A DNA stretch of 64,000 nucleotides from Pseudomonas sp. Irchel 3H7 (GCF_900187605.1 NZ_FYEA01000010.1:1-64000); one strand, 5' to 3'; positions 1-7,689 are shown, counted from the stretch's first letter. Made by a program: numbers and translations. The notes: generated from the sequence alone by a model not told the origin.

Positions 1-78
1 AACGAAGCTGCACGGTGGACACCTCTTCCCAAGACACAGGCCATCTCCTTCGCGATGAGCAATGTGTCTATTAAAATG

Positions 79-118
79 TGTCCACCATGTCTCCGAACAC
101 CTGTCCACCATGTCTCCG
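79..118. mobile_element. Possible insertion-sequence end (two direct copies of a 17-bp motif)
   Basis: The 17-base string TGTCCACCATGTCTCCG occurs at 79-95 and again at 102-118, a 23-bp period. Multiple short direct repeats at one end are typical of IS21-family termini, and I recall similar strings at such ends in Pseudomonas. No transposase reading frame is visible in the window, so this is either a solo end or the edge of an element lying outside it. The rest of 1-560 shows no gene I can support. Confidence 0.35.
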
Positions 119-226
119 GTACATACACTCCCAGAGGTAGAGGGAACTGACCGCGCTGAATGTGCAAGTTGCACCGACTTGAGATACCGAGTCGAACTCA
201 GGTTTTGAAAGGCCTGGAGATCTGCT

Positions 227-275
227 CCCTTTCCCCCTCGCCCCCTTTGGGGGAGAGGGCTGGGGTGAGGGGGGA
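227..275. repeat. Partial copy (one arm) of the CCCTCACCC...GGGTGAGGG inverted-repeat element
   Basis: A C-rich arm, a CCCCC/GGGGG turn and the terminal GGGAGAGGGCTGGGGTGAGGG match the right end of the roughly 190-bp elements at 14587, 18195, 41789 and 59831. Only one arm is present, so this looks like a decayed or solo end. Confidence 0.5.
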
Positions 276-567
276 ATCGCACTGACACACCGCAAAACAC
301 AAAGCCCCCGCCATCCAGTATTTTCATCAATAAACACTAAGCCGTGATCGCGTTTAAAACACACAAACCGTTACGCCATCCCCCCTACAACACCTTGCGT
401 CGTTACCTACGCGTACGCCAGAATCCGCCGGCTTACACGGCTATGGGCCGGGCTATATCGTTGGCCTGTCACTGCAAAACAGTGATCGGGTTTGGTAGCC
501 CGCTTTAAATTGTCGTTGTTGCGACACCGTCGATGCTGTCTCCTTTTTTTGAGGTATGGCTTTGAAT

Positions 568-673
568 GGTGGGCATGCGTGGGGCTCATCCGTGAGCGCC
601 GGGTTACCCAATTTGACCGGTCTACCAACCCGCGCATGGCCGCCACCCGCCGTTTGGTAGCGAGGGTGATGGC
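568..673 (+). ncRNA. Structured 5' leader of the DUF6124-type gene (same fold as the leader at 52904)
   Basis: A 16-nt arm (568-583) can pair with 629-644, with 15 pairs and one G-G mismatch. It encloses a 5-bp hairpin with a UCCG tetraloop (584-597), a single G, a CCGG...CCGG hairpin (599-620) and an 8-nt linker beginning TCT. A GCCACCC segment (642-648) that overlaps the outer stem can instead pair with 664-673, just before a T-run at 679-684. This resembles a terminator/anti-terminator switch. Every element recurs in the same order at 52904-53007 with compensating substitutions. Position, orientation and distance to the gene fit a cis-acting leader; a separate sRNA is possible. Confidence 0.65.
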
Positions 674-702
674 TCCCATTTTTTCAAATTGGAGCTTTAT
701 CT

Positions 703-1068
703 ATGTTCAAGATCACGCCAAATCCACCGCCCACCGATCCAATCCCTCACGACCCCGCGCTTGACCCGCAAAAGGTCAAAGAGGCAACCGACCGCGCCCT
801 CGACTACTACCTCCGGCCCGAAGCACTAGGGGCTCCGCCAAGCTCACCCAAGTTTCGCCCGGTCTATTTGGTCGACCCCACGCTGGATGAAGAAACCCTG
901 TTGGTCGAAGCCTGTGAGTCGCTTTCCTACGCCCACTCCATGGCCGGTAACATCGCCAACTCGATAGGCGGCCCGGAGCGCAAACCGCTGCTGGCGCTGC
1001 AACAGGTGATCATGCTGAACGAGCTGTTGGTCAACCGACTGCTGGACAAGCTGCGCATCCCGCAGTAG
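703..1068 (+). CDS. DUF6124/DUF3077-type small protein, function unknown
   Basis: This 121-residue soluble protein has a Pro/Asp-rich N-terminus (MFKITPNPPPTDP), a stretch with DRALDYYLRP, and a helical C-terminal half with a Glu-Ala-Cys segment. I recognise the pattern as the Pseudomonas-specific DUF6124/DUF3077 group, which has no established function. The ATG has a good GGAG ribosome site about nine bases upstream. No signal peptide or membrane segment is seen. The gene stands alone behind the structured leader at 568-673 and has a distant relative with the same leader at 53037. Confidence in the gene is high; confidence in the family name is moderate. Confidence 0.8.
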   Translation: MFKITPNPPPTDPIPHDPALDPQKVKEATDRALDYYLRPEALGAPPSSPKFRPVYLVDPTLDEETLLVEACESLSYAHSMAGNIANSIGGPERKPLLALQQVIMLNELLVNRLLDKLRIPQ

Positions 1069-1225
1069 TCAACAGACGGACTGAGTGAGGGGTCACACCC
1101 TCACTTTCGCTCTTCCGCCTACCGTCGATTGATGAGCAGCACTCATCAAGCCATCCCGATTTACCCGTCTAGTCCTCACCAGTCACCTCGCTTAGTCTTC
1201 TCCCCACGCCCAATGGGAGATCGAC

Positions 1226-1327
1226 ATGCACAAGCGCACATTCGGCATCCGTTCACTCGAAGTATCCGCCCTCGGCTTTGGCTGCATGGGCCTGAGCCGT
1301 GGTTATGGCCCGACCACGGATACCCAG
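1226..1327 (+). pseudogene. N-terminal stub of an aldo/keto reductase
   Basis: The first 34 codons read like the start of an aldo/keto reductase of the YhdN/Tas type: LEVSALGFGCMGLSRGYGP is the conserved first beta strand and NADPH-barrel entry. After about 34 codons the similarity stops and the frame runs straight into the next gene, so roughly 290 residues of the reductase are missing. An ATG is present, but the stub cannot form a barrel. The most likely cause is a deletion joining the reductase start to the neighbouring gene. Confidence 0.6.
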
Positions 1328-1363
1328 AGAATCGCAGAACCACAGTGGACGGAGCCTTTCACG

Positions 1364-2137
1364 ATGGCCACTGACACACGCAGCAGCGCTGCCCTCCCCG
1401 CACTCATGGCGCTCTGCCTGAGCGTTGGCGCGATGTTCAGCCTTACCACCCAAGCAGCCGAGGCACCGAAATCCATGACCACCCCGCAAACCACCGGACA
1501 AGCCCTTTCGAGCAAACAACAGACGATTCCACTGATTGCTGCGTTCATGGCGACCAGCGACATGCCCAACCTCAACGCGGCCCTCAACCAAGGACTGGAC
1601 GCTGGCCTGACGATCAGCGAAACCCGGGAAATTCTCGTGCAGCTCTACGCCTATGTGGGCTTCCCGCGCAGCCTCAATGCCTTGAATGAGCTCATGACCG
1701 TGGTGCAGGCGCGCCAACAACGCGGCATCGAAGATGCGCCGGGGCGTGAGCCGGGCCGGGCGATTCCAGTCGGGGATGAACTGCTGGCCGCCGGCACCGC
1801 GAATCAAACGAAGATCTCGGGCGCTCCGGTCAAAGGCCCGGTGTTCGAGTTCGCCCCAGTGATTAACCAGTTTTTGCAAACCCACCTGTTCGGCGACATC
1901 TTCGAGCGCGACAACCTCGACTGGCAAAGCCGTGAACTGGCCACTGTCGGCGCGCTGGCAGCGACGCCGGGCGTGGAACCGCAACTGCGCGCGCATATGG
2001 CGGCAAGCTTGCGCGTCGGGCTCAGCGCGGCACAGTTGGGCGAGGTCACTGAGCAGTTGAAAAAACACGAGGATGCGCAGACTGCCGAACGTGCGAATGC
2101 AGCGCTCAAGGAGGTTTTGGCGGCTTCGAAAAAATGA
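1364..2137 (+). CDS. Exported carboxymuconolactone decarboxylase-family protein
   Basis: The 257-residue product begins with a signal-peptide-like segment (hydrophobic stretch around residues 13-30, ending in TTQAAEA). Two alpha-helical CMD-like repeats follow, one around SETREILVQLYAYVGFPRSLNAL and one around RELATVGALAATPGVEPQLRAHM. The CxxH redox motif of AhpD-type members is not visible, so a peroxidase role is doubtful. I chose the ATG at 1364 because it has GGAG nine bases upstream and starts the signal peptide. The frame stays open back to 1226 through an aldo/keto-reductase remnant, so automated annotation would probably give a 303-residue fusion. The substrate is unknown. Confidence 0.75.
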   Translation: MATDTRSSAALPALMALCLSVGAMFSLTTQAAEAPKSMTTPQTTGQALSSKQQTIPLIAAFMATSDMPNLNAALNQGLDAGLTISETREILVQLYAYVGFPRSLNALNELMTVVQARQQRGIEDAPGREPGRAIPVGDELLAAGTANQTKISGAPVKGPVFEFAPVINQFLQTHLFGDIFERDNLDWQSRELATVGALAATPGVEPQLRAHMAASLRVGLSAAQLGEVTEQLKKHEDAQTAERANAALKEVLAASKK

Positions 2138-2267
2138 CCTGAAAATGGACCTGATATCGATGTCTTAAAGAAAATCGGCGTTCGGGGTTGTGGTGAATGC
2201 GCTGATCTACAAGCCCTTGCCCGCGTTCAGCGTCCATACTGTGGTTTTCAAAAGTCGGGACACCGCC

Positions 2268-2936
2268 ATGCCTTCCCCCGAATCCAGCCTGTTGCAGAGC
2301 TGGCACGACAATGCTGACGCTTGGATCGAAGTGATCCGCAGCGGCGCCATCGAAAGTCGTCAGCAGGTTACCGATCAGGCGATTGTGCTGGCGATCATGG
2401 GCCGCCAACCGCAGCGCGTACTTGATCTGGGTTGCGGCGAAGGCTGGTTGTTGCGGGCGCTGGCGGATCGCGGGATTGAAGCTGTCGGTGTGGATGGCGA
2501 TGCGCGGCTGATCGAGGCGGCGCATCTGGCGGGGGCGGCGCGGGTGCATGTTGCGAGTTACGAAGCGCTGGTCGATGGCAAGGTCGATATCGGTCGTGAC
2601 TACAACCTGGTGTGCGCGAATTTCTCGCTACTGCATCAAGACATAATTCCGCTGCTTGCCGCGATGAATGCCTTGCTTGTTCCCACAGGTGTTGTGGTCA
2701 TTCAGACACTGCATCCATGGTCTGTCGCGGCAGGCGATTATCAGGATGGCTGGCGCGAAGAATCGTTCGCGGGATTCAAAGGTCAGTGGCAGCCGATGCC
2801 GTGGTATTTCCGCACGTTGTCGAGTTGGCTGAATGCGCTGGACATGGCCGGGTTCCAATTGGCCGGTTTGCAGGAGCCACAGCATCCGCAAAGTCCAGTG
2901 CCGCAGTCGTTGCTGATGGTTGCCGAGCGCCGCTGA
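2268..2936 (+). CDS. Class I SAM-dependent methyltransferase
   Basis: This 222-residue protein has a clear Rossmann SAM-binding motif I, VLDLGCGEGWLLRAL (around residues 49-63). An acidic strand-2 residue follows in EAVGVDGD, then the post-motif segment NLVCANFSLLHQD. The type matches small-molecule methyltransferases of the UbiE/Coq5 fold, but the substrate cannot be told from sequence. The ATG at 2268 was preferred over the upstream in-frame start at 2190 because the extra 26 residues are atypical for the fold. It is monocistronic and followed by a REP cluster. Confidence 0.8.
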   Translation: MPSPESSLLQSWHDNADAWIEVIRSGAIESRQQVTDQAIVLAIMGRQPQRVLDLGCGEGWLLRALADRGIEAVGVDGDARLIEAAHLAGAARVHVASYEALVDGKVDIGRDYNLVCANFSLLHQDIIPLLAAMNALLVPTGVVVIQTLHPWSVAAGDYQDGWREESFAGFKGQWQPMPWYFRTLSSWLNALDMAGFQLAGLQEPQHPQSPVPQSLLMVAERR

Positions 2937-2960
2937 GATTTCAGAAACACCATCAATCAT

Positions 2961-3316
2961 TGTGGGAGCTGGCTTGCCAGCGATGGCGTCGGGTCAGTCA
3001 ACATTGATGTTGAAGGTGCTGGCCTCATCGCTGGCAAGCCAGCTCCCACAGTGGTTTGGGTGTGCCAGGAATTTGTGACCACCATACAAACCTGTGGGAG
3101 TGAGCCTGCTCGCGATGACGGTATTTCAGGCGACATCAATGTTGAATATCAGACCGCAATCGCTAGCAAGCCAGCTCCCACAGTGGTTTTGGGTGTGCCA
3201 GGAATTTGCGACCACCATACAAACCTGTGGGAGTGAGCCTGCTCGCGATGACGGTATTTCAGGCGACATCAATGTTGAATATCAGACCGCAATCGCTTGC
3301 AGGCAAGCTCCCACAG
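2961..3316. repeat. REP cluster with a 132-bp tandem duplication
   Basis: Several REP palindromes of the TGGGAGCTGGCTTGCCAGCGATG and TGGGAGTGAGCCTGCTCGCGATG types lie in alternating orientation. A unit of about 132-133 bp, spanning AGCTCCCACAGTGG through the spacer, is present twice in tandem (roughly 3041-3172 and 3173-3305), with only a few differences between copies. No gene is seen here. Confidence 0.9.
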
Positions 3317-3473
3317 TGGTTTCGGGACCACGGATGCGGTGCTGCGCCAGCAGGCGCATGACGTAGCCGATCTTGATCAGGGTCGGGCCGAGGACGGTCA
3401 GCGAATGCATCGCCACCAGCAGCGCAATCGGCGTCTGACCGTTGTAGAGATAAGCGCCGTAGATGCCGGTCAA
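3282..3473 (-). pseudogene. Fragment of a small membrane protein, possibly PpyR-like
   Basis: Read on the minus strand, the frame gives a hydrophobic segment (TGIYGAYLYNGQTPIALLVA, then LTVLGPTLIKIGYVMRLLAQ). This resembles the C-terminal part of the short transmembrane regulator annotated as PpyR in Pseudomonas. The coding tail runs on into the adjacent REP (GACLQAIAV), and no plausible N-terminus or ribosome site precedes the internal ATG. It therefore looks truncated at both ends. The identification rests on memory of the family only. Confidence 0.35.
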
Positions 3474-3604
3474 TTTGACTCAATCGCTAGTCGTTATGAC
3501 TACGATCTGACGCCCGCTAACTTGTCGATCTACGGCACCGGCAATCGACCAAGGACTGACTACGCTGTTAATCCTGCGTGTCTAACCTGCCGAGGATGAC
3601 TGCC

Positions 3605-4108
3605 ATGCAACGCTTTCAGAAACTCACGCCCTGCCTGTGGTTCGACGATCAGGCCGAAGCCGCTGCGAAGTTCTATTGCTCGATCTTCGATCATTCGAAA
3701 ATCACCGGCCTGACCCACTACAGCAAGGTCGGTCAGGAATTTCACGGCAAGCCGGAAGGTGCGGTGATGACCGTCAGTTTCGAACTCGATGGCCAAACCT
3801 TCACCGGCCTCAACGGTGGGCCGATGTTCAAATTCAGCGAGGCGATCTCGTTTCAGGTCAACTGCCAGAATCAGGAAGAAGTCGACCATTTCTGGGGCAA
3901 CCTGTCCGAGGGTGGCCCGGTCGAAGCCCAGCAATGCGGCTGGCTCAAGGACAAGTTCGGCGTGTCGTGGCAGATCGTGCCGGTGGCCTTTATGCACATG
4001 ATGCTGGATGCCGACACCAGCAAATCGCAGCGAGCGATGCAGGCGATGTTCACGATGAAAAAACTCGACATTGCCGAACTCGAACGCGCCTTTGCCGGCC
4101 AGAGCTAA
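3605..4108 (+). CDS. VOC-superfamily protein of the PhnB / 3-demethylubiquinone methyltransferase-like type
   Basis: The 167-residue protein starts RFQKLTPCLWFDDQAEAAAKFYCSIF, the hallmark opening of PhnB-like glyoxalase-fold proteins. FELDGQTFTGLNGGP and the WQIVP segment near the C-terminus complete two beta-alpha-beta-beta-beta modules. Members are often annotated as 3-demethylubiquinone-9 3-methyltransferases but have no methyltransferase fold; true function is unknown. The ATG at 3605 has GAGG nine bases upstream, better than the in-frame start at 3578. The AraC gene follows after 35 bases on the same strand and may be cotranscribed. Confidence 0.8.
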   Translation: MQRFQKLTPCLWFDDQAEAAAKFYCSIFDHSKITGLTHYSKVGQEFHGKPEGAVMTVSFELDGQTFTGLNGGPMFKFSEAISFQVNCQNQEEVDHFWGNLSEGGPVEAQQCGWLKDKFGVSWQIVPVAFMHMMLDADTSKSQRAMQAMFTMKKLDIAELERAFAGQS

Positions 4109-4143
4109 TACACTGGCGCGCTGGCCTGCCGGGAATAACAACG

Positions 4144-4977
4144 ATGAAACACGCTGCCGCCAAAAACCCTGAAAAAGCCCCGCGTTTCTGGCGTGACGCG
4201 GCGCTGCCGTTCATTGAAGCGCGGGCCATCGCCGATGGCCGCGAGGTCTGCTATGCGCGCCATTCCCACGCGCACTTTTCCATCGGCGCGATCACCGCCG
4301 GTCGCAGCACCTATGTGCATGAGCAGGCGCAGTTCGAAGTCGCGGCAGGCACCGTGGTGCTGATGAATCCCGGCGATGTGCATGCGTGCAATCCGATCGA
4401 TGATCAGCCCTGGTCGTATGTGATGCTGTATGTCGAGACGCCATGGCTGACGGATTTGCAGCATCAGTTGGGGTTCGCCAGTGATCTTGAGTTTCGGCGT
4501 TTCTCCACTACTCATCTCGACGACACCGCGCTGTTCAACGACCTGAATGGATTTTATGAAACATTGGTCGACGAACAGCAGGACGTACTGCGCAAACAAA
4601 GCGCTGCGGTGGAGTTTTTCAGCGACCTGCAACTGCGGTTGAATCCCGCCGGCCCCTCGCTGCGCGAACCCAATTTCAAGCTGGAACGCGCGGCCGATTT
4701 CATCCGCGAACACTGTACCGAGCTGCTGAACCTCGACGACATCTGCACGGCGGCACAACTGTCGCCTTCGTACCTGATCCGCGCCTTCAAACAGCATTAC
4801 GGCATGACGCCCCACGCCTTTTTGGTCAACCAGCGCATCCAGTTCGCCCGCGAGCGTTTGCGCAGCGGGCAGTTGATCGCGGATGTCGCGCTGGAAGCCG
4901 GGTTTGCCGATCAGGCGCATTTTCAGCGAGCGTTCAAGCAGCATTTGGCGGCAACGCCCGGCCAATATCGCGGCTGA
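4144..4977 (+). CDS. AraC-family transcriptional regulator
   Basis: A 277-residue regulator. The N-terminal cupin-like sensor domain (about residues 20-110) contains CYARHSHAHFSIGAI and AGTVVLMNPGDVHAC, the pattern of the AraC ligand-binding jelly roll. The C-terminal AraC DNA-binding domain (about 175-275) has two helix-turn-helix units, LDDICTAAQLSPSYLIRAFK and IADVALEAGFADQAHFQRAFK. Close relatives usually sit next to and control exporters or small enzymes. Here the neighbours are the PhnB-like gene upstream and the ArsR unit downstream. The effector is unknown. Confidence 0.9.
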   Translation: MKHAAAKNPEKAPRFWRDAALPFIEARAIADGREVCYARHSHAHFSIGAITAGRSTYVHEQAQFEVAAGTVVLMNPGDVHACNPIDDQPWSYVMLYVETPWLTDLQHQLGFASDLEFRRFSTTHLDDTALFNDLNGFYETLVDEQQDVLRKQSAAVEFFSDLQLRLNPAGPSLREPNFKLERAADFIREHCTELLNLDDICTAAQLSPSYLIRAFKQHYGMTPHAFLVNQRIQFARERLRSGQLIADVALEAGFADQAHFQRAFKQHLAATPGQYRG

Positions 4978-5022
4978 TGGTTTGCCCCGATTGATCGCTG
5001 GCCAACACATTCAGATATTGAC

Positions 5023-5042
5023 ATATCGGTAAATTCCGATAT
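5023..5042. promoter_or_regulatory. Palindromic operator upstream of the ArsR-family gene
   Basis: ATATCGG-N6-CCGATAT forms a perfect 7-bp inverted repeat ending ten bases before the regulator's start codon. A sequence matching at 17 of 20 positions lies at 5369-5388 before the next gene. The pairing of two such sites around an ArsR-type gene indicates self- and target-gene regulation by that protein. Confidence 0.75.
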
Positions 5043-5051
5043 CTTCGCAGC

Positions 5052-5354
5052 ATGGACCTACTCGAAATCTTCAAAGCCCTCTCGAACCGCACACGCCTGG
5101 AAATCCTCAAAGGCCTGAAGGATCCCGAGAAGCACTTTCCTCCCCAGGATGAAGGTGACGTGCACACGGTGGGCGTTTGCGTCAGCAGTATTCAGGAAGG
5201 CGTCGGGCTGTCGCAGTCGACGGTGTCCGATTACCTGGCGACGCTGCAACGCGCAGGCCTGGTCGAGGTCAGGCGCATTGGGCAGTGGACCTATTACAAA
5301 CGTAACGAAGCAGCGATCAGTGCGCTGGCCGAGATCATCGGCAGCGAGCTGTAA
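5052..5354 (+). CDS. ArsR-family winged-helix regulator
   Basis: This 100-residue protein is a single winged helix: MDLLEIFKALSNRTRLEILKGL is the classic ArsR first helix, and GVGLSQSTVSDYLATLQRAGLVEVRR is the recognition helix and wing. There is no CxC metal-binding motif in the alpha-3 helix. A lone Cys lies in VGVCVSSIQ, so redox or organic-ligand sensing is more likely than classical As/Cd sensing. It is followed after 61 bases by a quinone oxidoreductase, and copies of the same palindrome precede both genes. It probably represses both. Confidence 0.85.
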   Translation: MDLLEIFKALSNRTRLEILKGLKDPEKHFPPQDEGDVHTVGVCVSSIQEGVGLSQSTVSDYLATLQRAGLVEVRRIGQWTYYKRNEAAISALAEIIGSEL

Positions 5355-5368
5355 TTTTTTGCCCCAAG

Positions 5369-5388
5369 ATATCGATAATTCCCGATAT
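5369..5388. promoter_or_regulatory. Second ArsR-type palindromic operator, upstream of the quinone oxidoreductase
   Basis: GATATCG and CGATATC half-sites (5368-5374 and 5383-5389) frame this copy, which matches the site at 5023 at 17 of 20 bases. It lies 27 bases before the oxidoreductase start, where a bound repressor would block transcription. Confidence 0.7.
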
Positions 5389-5415
5389 CCCTTTTTACCG
5401 AAACGAGGAAATGCA

Positions 5416-6399
5416 ATGAAAGCGATGATCCTTACTTCATTTGGCGGCGCACAATCGTTCGAACTTTGTGAAGTGCCCAAACCAGTGCCACACGCGGGAG
5501 AAGTGCTGGTCCGGGTGCACGCCACCTCCATCAATCCGCTGGATTATCAGGTGCGCCGTGGCGACTATGCCGATCTGGTGCCCCTGCCAGCCATCACCGG
5601 GCACGACGTCTCTGGCGTTATCGAAGCGGTCGGCCCGGGGGTGACAGCGTTCATGCCGGGTGACGAAGTCTGGTACACCCCGCAGATTTTCGACGGTCCA
5701 GGCAGTTATGCCGAATACCACGTCGCGGCCGAAAACATTGTCGGCAAGAAGCCGCCCACACTGAGCCATCTTGAAGCGGCGAGCCTGAGTCTGGTTGGCG
5801 GCACGGCGTGGGAAGCGCTGGTCGTGCGGGCGGCGCTCAGAGTCGGCGAGAGCATTCTGATCCACGGCGGCGCGGGCGGCGTTGGTCATGTCGCGATTCA
5901 GCTGGCCAAAGCCATCGGCGCGAAGGTCTTCACCACTGTGCGTGAAGGCAATTTCGAGTTCGCCCAGCGTATGGGCGCCGATGTGCTGATCGATTACGAA
6001 AAGGAAGATTATGTCGCCGCGATCCTGCGCGAAACCGAGGGTCGTGGCGTCGATGTCGTCTTCGACACCATCGGCGGCAACACCCTGGAGCGCAGCCCCG
6101 ACGCCCTCGCACAGCTTGGCCGCGTGGTGTCGATCGTGGACCTTGCCCAGCCGCAAAACCTGATTCAGGCCTGGGGCAAGAACGCCAGCTACCACTTCGT
6201 GTTCACCCGACAGAATCGCGGCAAACTCGACGAGTTGAGCGCACTGATCGCCAACGGTCAGTTGCGCCCGCACGTCGGCGCGGTCTATCCGCTGGCCGAC
6301 ATCGGTCTCGCCCATGCCCGACTGGAAACGCCCAACAACGGCGTTCAAGGGAAAATTGCGATTGCTGTCGTGCCGTCGCCCGAACTCGCCAATCGCTGA
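5416..6399 (+). CDS. Zinc-independent NADPH:quinone oxidoreductase (MDR superfamily)
   Basis: A 327-residue medium-chain reductase. The GroES-like N-terminus (MKAMILTSFGGAQSFELCEV, INPLDYQVRRGDY, ITGHDVSGVIEAVG) leads into a Rossmann domain with the nucleotide motif HGGAGGVGHVAIQLAKAIGA near residues 150-170. The cysteine-rich zinc lobe of alcohol dehydrogenases is absent, as in Qor/zeta-crystallin enzymes that reduce quinones with NADPH. GAGG lies upstream of the ATG at 5416; the longer frame from 5149 overlaps the ArsR gene and was rejected. It is followed after 22 bases by a monooxygenase-fold gene, which points to an electrophile- or quinone-inducible detoxification operon. Confidence 0.88.
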   Translation: MKAMILTSFGGAQSFELCEVPKPVPHAGEVLVRVHATSINPLDYQVRRGDYADLVPLPAITGHDVSGVIEAVGPGVTAFMPGDEVWYTPQIFDGPGSYAEYHVAAENIVGKKPPTLSHLEAASLSLVGGTAWEALVVRAALRVGESILIHGGAGGVGHVAIQLAKAIGAKVFTTVREGNFEFAQRMGADVLIDYEKEDYVAAILRETEGRGVDVVFDTIGGNTLERSPDALAQLGRVVSIVDLAQPQNLIQAWGKNASYHFVFTRQNRGKLDELSALIANGQLRPHVGAVYPLADIGLAHARLETPNNGVQGKIAIAVVPSPELANR

Positions 6400-6421
6400 A
6401 CTCAGTCCCGAGGAGAACACC

Positions 6422-6730
6422 ATGATTTATGAGATCGCTTTACTGCCCGTTCACACAGAACAAACTGCGGCGTTTCGGCATGCGTTTACCGAGGTCGAGC
6501 CGTTGCTCAAACGCGCCAAGGGTTATTGCGGCCACCTGCTCGCGCCAGGAATCGAAACACCGGAGGTGTTCAATCTGATTGTGCGCTGGCAATCCCTTGA
6601 GGATCACACGCCGGGGTTTGAAGCAAGTGAGGACCATCGGGTTTTCATGCTGGGGCTGGAGGATTATTTTTCCGAAGAGCCGAAGGTTTATCACATTGAG
6701 GGCGGCGCCTTTCAGCAGCCGTTCGACTAA
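6422..6730 (+). CDS. Antibiotic-biosynthesis-monooxygenase (ABM) domain protein
   Basis: The 102-residue product has the ferredoxin-like ABM fold pattern: MIYEIALLPVH, FTEVEPLLKRAKGYCGHLLAPGIE, FNLIVRWQSLEDHTPGFEASEDH. Small ABM proteins often act as cofactor-free quinone monooxygenases. Cotranscription with the quinone oxidoreductase (22 bases apart, strong GAGGAG site) supports a joint role in quinone or electrophile metabolism, but that is inference. Confidence 0.8.
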   Translation: MIYEIALLPVHTEQTAAFRHAFTEVEPLLKRAKGYCGHLLAPGIETPEVFNLIVRWQSLEDHTPGFEASEDHRVFMLGLEDYFSEEPKVYHIEGGAFQQPFD

Positions 6731-6757
6731 TAATCTCTCGGCTACACCGCGATTCAT

Positions 6758-6847
6758 TGTAGGAGTGAGCCTGCTCGCGATAGCGGCGTATCAGTCGACA
6801 TCTATATTGACTGATACATCGCTATCGCGAGCAGGCTCACTCCTACA
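6758..6847. repeat. REPIN (inverted pair of TGTAGGAGTGAGCCTGCTCGCGA repeats)
   Basis: Two REP sequences face each other across a short spacer that is itself partly palindromic (GTATCAGTCGACAT...ATTGACTGATAC), giving a nearly perfect 90-base hairpin. It separates two convergent genes and may serve as a bidirectional transcript end. Confidence 0.9.
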
Positions 6848-6851
6848 GGGT

Positions 6852-7439
6852 TTACGGTAGCAGCAGGTATATCGCGCTGACGGCCAACAATGCTGCCATC
6901 ACCCGATTGAACCAGCGCATCGCCGCCGCGTTGCCCAGATACCCGCGCAAACACGTCCCGGCATACGCCCAGCAGCCGACCGACAGATAACAGATCACCA
7001 GATACACCGCCGCAAACTGCCACACCAAGCGCGCCTCGCCATCGGCGACAAACGCGCCCATGCCCGCGACGCAGGCCAGCCAGGCTTTCGGGTTGAGCCA
7101 TTGCATCACCGCGCCGTACAGCATCGACGGCGCCCGTCCGGAATCACCGGCATTCAATTGCCCGTCATCCACGGCCAGTTTCCACGCCATGAACAGCAGA
7201 AACGCCACGCCGGCCAGTTGCACCACCCGGGTCATGAACGGCCAAAGCTTGAGCACCTCATGCAAGCCCAGCCCCATCAGCACCAGCAGCAACACAAACC
7301 CCAACGTGGCCCCGGCAACATGCCGCTGACTGGCGCGAAAACCGAACTGCGCCCCGGAACTCAACGCCACAATATTCACCGGCCCCGGCGTGATGGACGC
7401 CGCCAGCGCAAACGCCGCCATCGAAACAATCAGACTCAT
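6852..7439 (-). CDS. LysE/RhtB-family amino-acid exporter
   Basis: A 195-residue inner-membrane protein with about six hydrophobic segments. The N-terminus ASITPGPVNIVALSSGAQFGFRAS carries the LysE-family signature (xTPGPxN then a Gly-rich turn), and LNPKAWLACVAGMGAF is the second conserved segment. Family members export basic amino acids, homoserine/threonine or similar compounds; the substrate is not evident. The gene is monocistronic and converges on the ABM gene across a REPIN. Confidence 0.88.
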   Translation of the reverse strand: MSLIVSMAAFALAASITPGPVNIVALSSGAQFGFRASQRHVAGATLGFVLLLVLMGLGLHEVLKLWPFMTRVVQLAGVAFLLFMAWKLAVDDGQLNAGDSGRAPSMLYGAVMQWLNPKAWLACVAGMGAFVADGEARLVWQFAAVYLVICYLSVGCWAYAGTCLRGYLGNAAAMRWFNRVMAALLAVSAIYLLLP

Positions 7440-7526
7440 CGCACACCTGCTTCAAATCGAGGAACAAGGTGCTCACCCTAACCAGCACCCGATCCCCGGT
7501 ATTGAAGAAAATGCCCCTGTGATCCT

Positions 7527-7638
7527 GATCGTTCCCACGCTCTGCGTGGGAATGTAGCCTGGGACGCTCCGCGTCCCCTTCAGAGCCGAACGCAGAGCGT
7601 CCGTTGAGGTATTCCCACGCGGAGCGTGGGAACGATCA
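7527..7638. repeat. GATCGTTCCCACGC-type inverted repeat element
   Basis: The ends GATCGTTCCCACGCTCTGCG and CGCGGAGCGTGGGAACGATC are inverted copies of about 20 bases. Inner palindromes (GGGACGCTCCGCGTCCC) lie between them. A related core sits inside the repeat at 11864-11977. A half REP follows at about 7650-7675. No gene is present. Confidence 0.85.
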
Positions 7639-7689
7639 CATGACCCACCGCTTTCGCGAGCAGGCTCGCTCCCACATTAAAATCTACGC

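Noticed and set aside
5149..5415. Long start of the quinone oxidoreductase inside the ArsR gene
   Set aside because: The upstream part overlaps the ArsR reading frame and the operator; the ATG at 5416 has a ribosome site and the family N-terminus.
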